The notes under the pieces: generated by a model | The model's database searches: none | Seen by the model: only the letters and a program-made list of their open reading frames with translations | Told to the model about the DNA's origin: nothing | DNA from: Oscillatoria salina IIICB1 | Lineage (GTDB): Bacteria > Cyanobacteriota > Cyanobacteriia > Cyanobacteriales > SIO1D9 | DNA: 49,371 nt | Direction of reading: 5' to 3' | NCBI RefSeq assembly: GCF_020144665.1 | Contig: NZ_JAAHBQ010000046.1 | Location: forward strand, 1 to 49,371 | Program-made: the position numbers and the translations under genes | In this document: in pieces, positions 44,536 through 49,371 of the stretch | Layout of the letters: each line of letters starts with the position of its first letter | Position numbering within the stretch: the first letter of the stretch is position 1

Positions 44536-44557
44536 AGGGTAGGTTGCCACCTACCCT
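44536..44557 (-). terminator. hairpin downstream of the padR gene
   Basis: Perfect nine-base arms AGGGTAGGT/ACCTACCCT with a four-base loop, 46 bases after the padR stop, between it and the CCB-like gene. Confidence 0.6.
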
Positions 44558-44603
44558 CATTGTTGCTCATCAGCAGCTTTTGCCGCAGACTTAAGCGTTC
44601 AAA

Positions 44604-44963
44604 TCACATCGCCTTCTCCTCGTTATTCACATACTGTTGCCAAAAATTAGCCAATTCTTCAGCTTTATGATGAGACTCCAGACAAATTTGATACATCCGC
44701 CTGGGTCTACCCCTTCCTTCCACTTTTTTCCAATAGCCACTAATAGTTTCTGACTCTTCCAGAAACTTCAGAGCGCTATAAAGAACAGTATCCGAAAGTC
44801 GATAAGTTGGATACTCTTTTTCCAATAGTTCAATCAGTTCAGTTCCGTATGACTCTCCCCGTACCAAAACAGACAGAACGTAACAAACAGCTACTTCCTT
44901 ATTCAGATATACCGGAGGAGGACTGTCGAAATACTGATAGATATCCTCAAATTTCATTTTCAT
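44604..44963 (-). CDS. PadR-family transcriptional regulator
   Basis: 119 residues with the PadR winged helix: VAVCYVLSVLVRGESYGTELIELLEKEYPTYRLSDTVLYSALKFLEESETISGYWKKVEGRGRPRRMYQI. The N-terminal FEDIYQYFDSPPPVYLNKE is shared by a cyanobacterial subgroup. It lacks the long C-terminal dimerisation helices of the larger PadR proteins. PadR members often repress their own and neighbouring genes; the target is unknown. A 736-base spacer lies upstream. Confidence 0.93.
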   Translation of the reverse strand: MKMKFEDIYQYFDSPPPVYLNKEVAVCYVLSVLVRGESYGTELIELLEKEYPTYRLSDTVLYSALKFLEESETISGYWKKVEGRGRPRRMYQICLESHHKAEELANFWQQYVNNEEKAM

Positions 44964-45699
44964 AACCCGTCAGGCTTCCCAGCCAACACTAGGAATGGAG
45001 ATATTCTTTTGGTGAACACAACACAAAGATGCACTCCTGCGGGAAGCAAACTGCTTAATTTCTAGTCCGCTGCTTCCAAACGGGTTGAAGATTATGCCCT
45101 GAATGGGAGTAAGAATTGACAATACGATTTAATTGGGACTTCGACCAAACTAGCTCGAAGTGAGATCCGAAAATTGCCAACTCCCGTGGTAGACACACTA
45201 TTCGATCTCAAAGATAATTCTACCAACGCAATGAAAATCCGTCAGGTAGAAAACTGACAAAAGTCGGAAAATCATCCAGATCGCATCAGTCATACTGGAG
45301 TTAGTAGCTCGCCACAGCACCCTATAAGTCAATTTTGTCGTAAATACCCAAAAAAGAACCCTTTCTTAGTTAAGTAAATTCGCTCACCCTAGTCTACTTG
45401 TTCGACGATACTGGGAAAGGATCTCAAGATTGCATCCCCAATATAACCGAGATCCGCTCATTGTAAAACGGTAAGGTCAGCTCATCATCCTCAACGACAT
45501 CCAACTCAGGTTACTGTCAAGTCAGCGTAGCGATCGCTACTAATCGCCACCGAACCTAAAATTATTGACTCTCAAAGTAGAAAAAAGTTCAATTCTACCC
45601 TGAAAAAATTTTCCTTGACCGTGACACTGCCATCTGACAATTTAATATAGAAACATAACTTTGGGCGACTCACCAACCTTCCCACAATCGAGAAAGACC
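44964..45699. other. 736-base spacer between divergent padR and DUF3611 genes, no gene recognised
   Basis: I found no credible protein. Stops are frequent, and the composition is mixed rather than low-complexity. A TTGACC at 45613 and TAATATAG near 45647 may belong to the DUF3611 promoter. A non-coding RNA cannot be excluded. Confidence 0.45.
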
Positions 45700-46272
45700 A
45701 TGAGAAATCAGCCTCAAATCAAATCTTCCATTCCCCAAGCCGTACAAAAAGTGTCTGTAAGTATGAGACGCGCAGGTCAAATTGGCTTATGGGTACAAAT
45801 CTTCTTAGGTGTCGTCTCAGGTCTAATTTTGGGAGGAGCGATCGTCTCTCAAAATGTAGGCGCAAATGAAGGGGGCGGTCAAGAAGGCTTTGGCATTTTC
45901 TTAGCCATTTGCGGACTCGTTACCTTGGGTGTCAGCATTTACTTTTGTTTGCGTTACCTCAATATCGGTAAACTCCTCATGAATGCTGACCCCGCTTTAC
46001 GTCCCAGTAAAGCCGATACTATCGAAGTCCTACGACTAGGACTAATCGTTAACCTCGTCGGAATGTTACTCACTCTTTTAGGTGCAGAAGCCACTGTAGG
46101 TATTATCCTCGGTAAAGCTTTATCCCAACCTCAAGGTTTAACCACCTACGACCCCGAACGCTTTGTTCGCGCTTTAGATATTTTCGTTGTTCAAGCGAAT
46201 ATCAACACGATCGCCGCTCATTTTGTCGGAATTGTCGTTTCTCTCTTGCTCATCAATCGCGTCACTCGCTAA
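45700..46272 (+). CDS. DUF3611 membrane protein
   Basis: 190 residues from the ATG at 45700 (MRNQPQ); an in-frame TTG at 45661 is less likely. About four membrane helices: IGLWVQIFLGVVSGLILGGAIV, GFGIFLAICGLVTLGVSIYFCLRYL, VLRLGLIVNLVGMLLTLLGAEATVGIILG and FVGIVVSLLLINRVT. The segment VFVVQANINTIAAHFVGI-type pattern (here IFVVQANINTIAAHF) and the N-terminal SMRRAGQIGLWVQ match the DUF3611 family found in cyanobacteria and plastids. Function unknown. Confidence 0.9.
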   Translation: MRNQPQIKSSIPQAVQKVSVSMRRAGQIGLWVQIFLGVVSGLILGGAIVSQNVGANEGGGQEGFGIFLAICGLVTLGVSIYFCLRYLNIGKLLMNADPALRPSKADTIEVLRLGLIVNLVGMLLTLLGAEATVGIILGKALSQPQGLTTYDPERFVRALDIFVVQANINTIAAHFVGIVVSLLLINRVTR

Positions 46273-46357
46273 GGTTATTAACTGATGTAGAGACTATCTC
46301 ACTTCTGTACAGACTGCACAAGCGGTCTTTCACATTTATCAAGGAATTCCCAAGTCC

Positions 46358-47644
46358 GTGCTAGACCTAAAGTTAATCCGAGAACAACCAGAACTCATTC
46401 AACAACAACTCAACCGCCGCAGCCCTAGCGGTGAATACGACCTCACGCCAATTTTAGAACTAGATCGCCAACAGCGCGAACTAGAATCTACTCGCACTAG
46501 CTTACAAGCTCGCAGTAACGAAATTGGCAAAACTATCGGTCAAAAAATGAAATCCGGTGCTGACCCCAAAGGTGCGGAAATCATCGCCTTCAAGGAAGAA
46601 GGAAACCAGATTAAGGTTAAATTAGCCGAACTCGAACCCCAAGAAAAAGACTTAAAAGCTCAAATTGAAACAGCTTTACTGCAAATTCCTAACCTTCCTA
46701 GCGAATCTACTCCAGAGGGAAAAAACGAAGACGAAAACGTCGAAATCCGTCGCTGGGGTGATGAATATATTCCCGATAATCCTGATATTTTGCCTCACGA
46801 AGAAATCGGCAAAAAATTAGGAATTCTTGACTTTGAACGCGCCGTAAAAATCGCCCAAAGTCGCTTTGTCGCCTTAGTTGGTGCAGGTGCAGCTTTAGAA
46901 AGAGCTTTAATTAGCTTTATGCTCGACAAACAAATTGCCGCAGGTTATACCGAAGTAATGCCTCCGGTATTAATTAATAGCCAAAGTTTAACTGGAACGG
47001 GACAATTACCAAAGTTTGCTGAAGATTCATTTAAATGCAAAGAAGACGATTTGTGGTTAAGTTCCACTGCGGAAGTCCCGGTTACTAATTTGTATTCCCG
47101 TGAAATTCTCGATGCTGCCCAATTGCCAATTTATCACTGCGCTTATACACCTTGTTTTCGTCGCGAAGCAGGTAGTTATGGGAAGGATACAAAAGGATTA
47201 ATTCGCTTACATCAGTTTAACAAAGTCGAATTAGTTAAAATAGTTGCTCCCGAAACTTCTTTCGATGAATTGGAAGCTTTAACTAAGAATGCTGAGGCAA
47301 TTTTACAAGCATTGAAACTACCTTATCGAGTCATTGAATTATGCACCGGAGACTTAGGTTTTAGTGCTACAAAAACTTACGATTTAGAAGTTTGGTTGCC
47401 TTCTGCGGGTAAATATCGGGAAATTTCTAGCTGTTCTAATTGTGCTGATTTTCAAGCCAGACGCGCCGATATTCGCTTTAAAGAAAGTGGCAAAAAAGGT
47501 ACGCAATACGTTCATACTCTTAACGGTTCGGGTTTGGCCGTTGGACGCACAATGTCGGCTGTTTTGGAGAATTATCAACAACCTGATGGAACTGTAAAAG
47601 TTCCTGATGTTTTGCAACCTTATTTGGGACGTGAGGTGTTGTAA
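46358..47644 (+). CDS. serS: seryl-tRNA synthetase
   Basis: Charges tRNA-Ser with serine (class II). 428 residues. The N-terminal tRNA-binding coiled coil (residues ~25-110) is followed by the catalytic core with motif 2 [35 protein letters not shown] and motif 3 [18 protein letters not shown]. The start is GTG at 46358, giving [14 protein letters not shown], the normal family N terminus; the AAGGAATT 13 bases upstream is only a weak ribosome site. A hairpin follows 32 bases after the stop. Confidence 0.98.
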   Translation: MLDLKLIREQPELIQQQLNRRSPSGEYDLTPILELDRQQRELESTRTSLQARSNEIGKTIGQKMKSGADPKGAEIIAFKEEGNQIKVKLAELEPQEKDLKAQIETALLQIPNLPSESTPEGKNEDENVEIRRWGDEYIPDNPDILPHEEIGKKLGILDFERAVKIAQSRFVALVGAGAALERALISFMLDKQIAAGYTEVMPPVLINSQSLTGTGQLPKFAEDSFKCKEDDLWLSSTAEVPVTNLYSREILDAAQLPIYHCAYTPCFRREAGSYGKDTKGLIRLHQFNKVELVKIVAPETSFDELEALTKNAEAILQALKLPYRVIELCTGDLGFSATKTYDLEVWLPSAGKYREISSCSNCADFQARRADIRFKESGKKGTQYVHTLNGSGLAVGRTMSAVLENYQQPDGTVKVPDVLQPYLGREVL

Positions 47645-47676
47645 AAAGATATTTCACAAATACTTACAACTATTAT

Positions 47677-47704
47677 GTAGAGACGTTACATGCAACGTCT
47701 CTAC
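47677..47704 (+). terminator. GTAGAGACGTT palindrome after serS
   Basis: 11-base perfect arms (GTAGAGACGTT and complement) with a six-base loop. It is of a type widely dispersed in cyanobacterial genomes and probably also ends the serS transcript. Confidence 0.6.
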
Positions 47705-47762
47705 TGTGCGTCTGTAGCATTAGTTTATGTAAATGGTATTAGAAAACATAATGTGGAAAAAT

Positions 47763-47789
47763 GTCATCCTTCGCTTCGCGAAGGATGAC
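47763..47789. repeat. GTCATCCTTCGC palindrome (dispersed repeat)
   Basis: 12-base perfect arms with a TTC loop. It relates to the 17296 and 17796 repeats. Confidence 0.75.
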
Positions 47790-47812
47790 GTAAGATTAAA
47801 TGAAAAAGTAAG

Positions 47813-48049
47813 CTAATTTGGCTGATGTTTTGTTTGTAAATAGCTATGAATATAATCTTCATTGAAAATAATTCTAGCTAATTGCAGTGCTTCTTTTCTT
47901 TCTGAATCGGTTAAATAATCATCACCTTTTAAACCTGATGGTGTATGTCGAGGATCTCCACCTGCATCGATATATCGCTGTTTAGAAATTGCCATTAATT
48001 CATCTAAACGACGTATTTGCTGTTGAAGAAGATTATTCTGTATTGTCAT
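47813..48049 (-). CDS. small protein of unknown function, second gene of an overlapping pair
   Basis: 78 residues from the ATG at 48049 (a TTG at 48067 would add six). The sequence includes LLQQQIRRLDELMAISKQRY, GGDPRHTPSGLKGDDYLTDSERKEALQLARIIF. Helical and charged, without membrane or metal motifs. It overlaps the end of the upstream 65-residue gene by 17 bases, suggesting translational coupling. Two small overlapping genes of this size resemble a toxin-antitoxin arrangement, but I recognise neither product. Confidence 0.68.
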   Translation of the reverse strand: MTIQNNLLQQQIRRLDELMAISKQRYIDAGGDPRHTPSGLKGDDYLTDSERKEALQLARIIFNEDYIHSYLQTKHQPN

Positions 48050-48230
48050 AGCCTTGCACAAACTCAATCAAAGCAACTTCTCCATTTTGGAAGATAACTG
48101 CTCTTGGTAAAATTCTACTAGGACTTGTAATATACCAAAAGCCCTTTTCTTCATCATAAAGCCTCCAAACTAACAAGCCTAGAGTTTCTAAAGCATTAAT
48201 GACTAAATATTGTGCTTCTGATGGTTCCAT
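48033..48230 (-). CDS. small protein of unknown function, first gene of an overlapping pair
   Basis: 65 residues: MEPSEAQYLVINALETLGLL, then VWRLYDEEKGFWYITSPSRI, and LPRAVIFQNGEVALIEFVQG. It looks like a compact alpha/beta fold rich in aromatic residues. The stop (TAA) lies inside the start region of the next gene. No family recognised. The pair is flanked by serS and the histone-deacetylase-family gene and preceded by a dispersed palindrome. Confidence 0.68.
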   Translation of the reverse strand: MEPSEAQYLVINALETLGLLVWRLYDEEKGFWYITSPSRILPRAVIFQNGEVALIEFVQGYDNTE

Positions 48231-48328
48231 AAGGTATTAAATTTTCTTCAGGCATTAGTTATCTTATCATTACAAGTAGAGTTACTAAATTAGTTAACTT
48301 TTAACTAAAAATCCTGTTGTTTCTTTGC

Positions 48329-49240
48329 ATGAATCTTCCGATCGCGTATCATCCAGACTATGTTACACCTCTACCCCCCGGACATCGCTTTCCGATGCCA
48401 AAATTTCAATATCTTTGCGAGTTACTCTTGAAAGATGGTATCGTACAACCAGAGCAAATCCACGCACCTTCCCCACCCCCCAAAGAATGGCTGGAATTAG
48501 TCCATACTCGCAAATACGTGCAAGCTTATTGCGAAGGTACGCTCGATTCTAAAGCACAGAGACGCATCGGTTTACCTTGGAGTCCCGGTTTAGTCACTCG
48601 TACTTGTACCGCAGTGGGTGGGACGATTTTAGCTGCAAAATTGGCTTTAGAATATGGTATCGCTTGTAATACTGCTGGCGGAACCCATCACGCCTTTCCT
48701 AGCTACGGTTCGGGATTTTGCATTTTCAATGATTTGGCGATCGCGTCCCGACTTCTCCTCCAACTCCAACTCGTCAAGAAAATCTTCATCATCGACCTCG
48801 ACGTACATCAAGGAGACGGAACCGCCTTCATCTTTCAAAACGACCCCCGCGTCTTCACCTTCTCCATGCACTGCGAAGCCAACTTTCCCAGTAAAAAGCA
48901 ACCCAGCGACCTTGATATCCCTTTACCAGTCGGTTTAGACGACGACGGCTATTTGCAAATCCTAGCAAAACATTTACCACATTTACTCGCAGAAGTCAAG
49001 CCCGACCTCGTACTTTATGACGCAGGAGTAGATACCCATGTGAGCGATCGCCTAGGTAAATTATGCCTCACCGACACAGGCATCTATCGCCGCGAAATGA
49101 TGGTTATCAGCACCTGCATCGCCGCCCGATACCCCATCGCCTGCGTCATCGGCGGCGGCTATTCTAACGACTTCCCCGCCCTAGTCTATCGCCATTCCCT
49201 CCTCCATCGAGCCGCCAGCCAAATTTACCAAAATTGCTAA
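48329..49240 (+). CDS. histone deacetylase-family (acetoin utilisation/APAH-like) hydrolase
   Basis: 303 residues from the ATG at 48329. Zinc-dependent deacetylase fold: HPDYVTPLPPGHRFPMPKF at the start, catalytic HH in GGTHHAFPSYGSGFCIFND, metal ligands in IIDLDVHQGDGTAF (D and H) and DAGVDTHVSDRLG, and late VIGGGYSND. Bacterial members deacetylate small amines or proteins; the true substrate is unknown. Single-gene unit on the plus strand. Confidence 0.94.
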   Translation: MNLPIAYHPDYVTPLPPGHRFPMPKFQYLCELLLKDGIVQPEQIHAPSPPPKEWLELVHTRKYVQAYCEGTLDSKAQRRIGLPWSPGLVTRTCTAVGGTILAAKLALEYGIACNTAGGTHHAFPSYGSGFCIFNDLAIASRLLLQLQLVKKIFIIDLDVHQGDGTAFIFQNDPRVFTFSMHCEANFPSKKQPSDLDIPLPVGLDDDGYLQILAKHLPHLLAEVKPDLVLYDAGVDTHVSDRLGKLCLTDTGIYRREMMVISTCIAARYPIACVIGGGYSNDFPALVYRHSLLHRAASQIYQNC

Positions 49241-49242
49241 TC

Positions 49243-49342
49243 CCTCGTTTCTTGACTCCAACCCTCCCCCAGAGGCTCCGCCTCACAGATAATGGAGGCT
49301 GAGCCTCCGTCGCTGCATTTCTAAAAGAGCCGAGAAACGAGG
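49243..49342. repeat. 100-bp inverted-repeat element at the right edge
   Basis: 10-base terminal inverted repeats (CCTCGTTTCT and AGAAACGAGG) enclose two inner hairpins (GAGGC-TCC-GCCTC; GGAGGCT-C/AGCCTCC type). It resembles a miniature element. No coding sequence. Followed by a partial TTCTCCCCTCTCC repeat at 49353-49371. Confidence 0.7.
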
Positions 49343-49371
49343 AAACGAGAAATTCTCCCCTCTCCTCGTAG

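Overview
The window is chromosomal DNA from a cyanobacterium. The octamer GCGATCGC (HIP1) and its fragments occur throughout. Many genes belong to families typical of or restricted to cyanobacteria: the CCB2/CCB4-type cytochrome b6 maturation factor, DUF3493, DUF3155, DUF3611, DUF2232, a PucC/BCD-type transporter, the cobT-like TIGR00303 family, a cyanobacterial PEP-CTERM protein and XisH/XisI. Heptamer arrays built on CAGTTAG/T and GGGGATT/GGGGACT resemble the STRR repeats best known from filamentous cyanobacteria, but the genus cannot be read from this sequence.

Layout. 1-5174 (minus strand): a polyprenyl-phosphate sugar transferase, an Hsp70-like ATPase and a large acidic coiled-coil protein ending in near-identical 25-residue repeats. 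5672-8273 (plus): a compact Crp/Fnr, DUF2232 and cobT-like operon. 8389-14048: a coiled-coil protein, a Tat-type solute-binding lipoprotein, the xisH-xisI pair, a secreted protein, an aldo/keto reductase with ferredoxin-like C terminus, and a DUF151 nuclease. 14423-20220: ribE, birA, pgeF, tRNA-Thr(CGU), DUF3493, an FHA protein and recA. 20603-24060: an aldo/keto reductase, a PucC-like transporter and an inositol-monophosphatase-family enzyme.

24084-25532 is the most unusual locus. A full-length Rpn/PD-(D/E)XK protein is followed by two stand-alone genes that encode only its C-terminal tail, each preceded by the same roughly 134-bp spacer. 25766-33004 holds aldehyde dehydrogenase/DUF779, a Uma2 protein, a PEP-CTERM protein, purQ and purS, a Fur-family regulator, and the stomatin-like/NfeD pair. 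33266-38933 holds a degenerate-kinase/PP2C protein and an operon of a 57-residue protein, a DndD-like SMC ATPase and rsmB. 39007-49240 holds TerB, a frameshifted small secreted protein, an SLH protein with a VirB10-like C terminus, a GAF histidine kinase, DUF3155, the CCB protein, PadR, DUF3611, serS, an overlapping pair of small unknown genes and a histone-deacetylase-family enzyme.

Most of the window is housekeeping and regulation. The accessory flavour comes from three nuclease-fold families (XisH, Rpn, Uma2), the DndD-like pair, and many repeats. Six heptamer arrays lie in spacers, and most of them abut or contain the stop codons of neighbouring genes. Several imperfect palindromes of dispersed-repeat type are also present.
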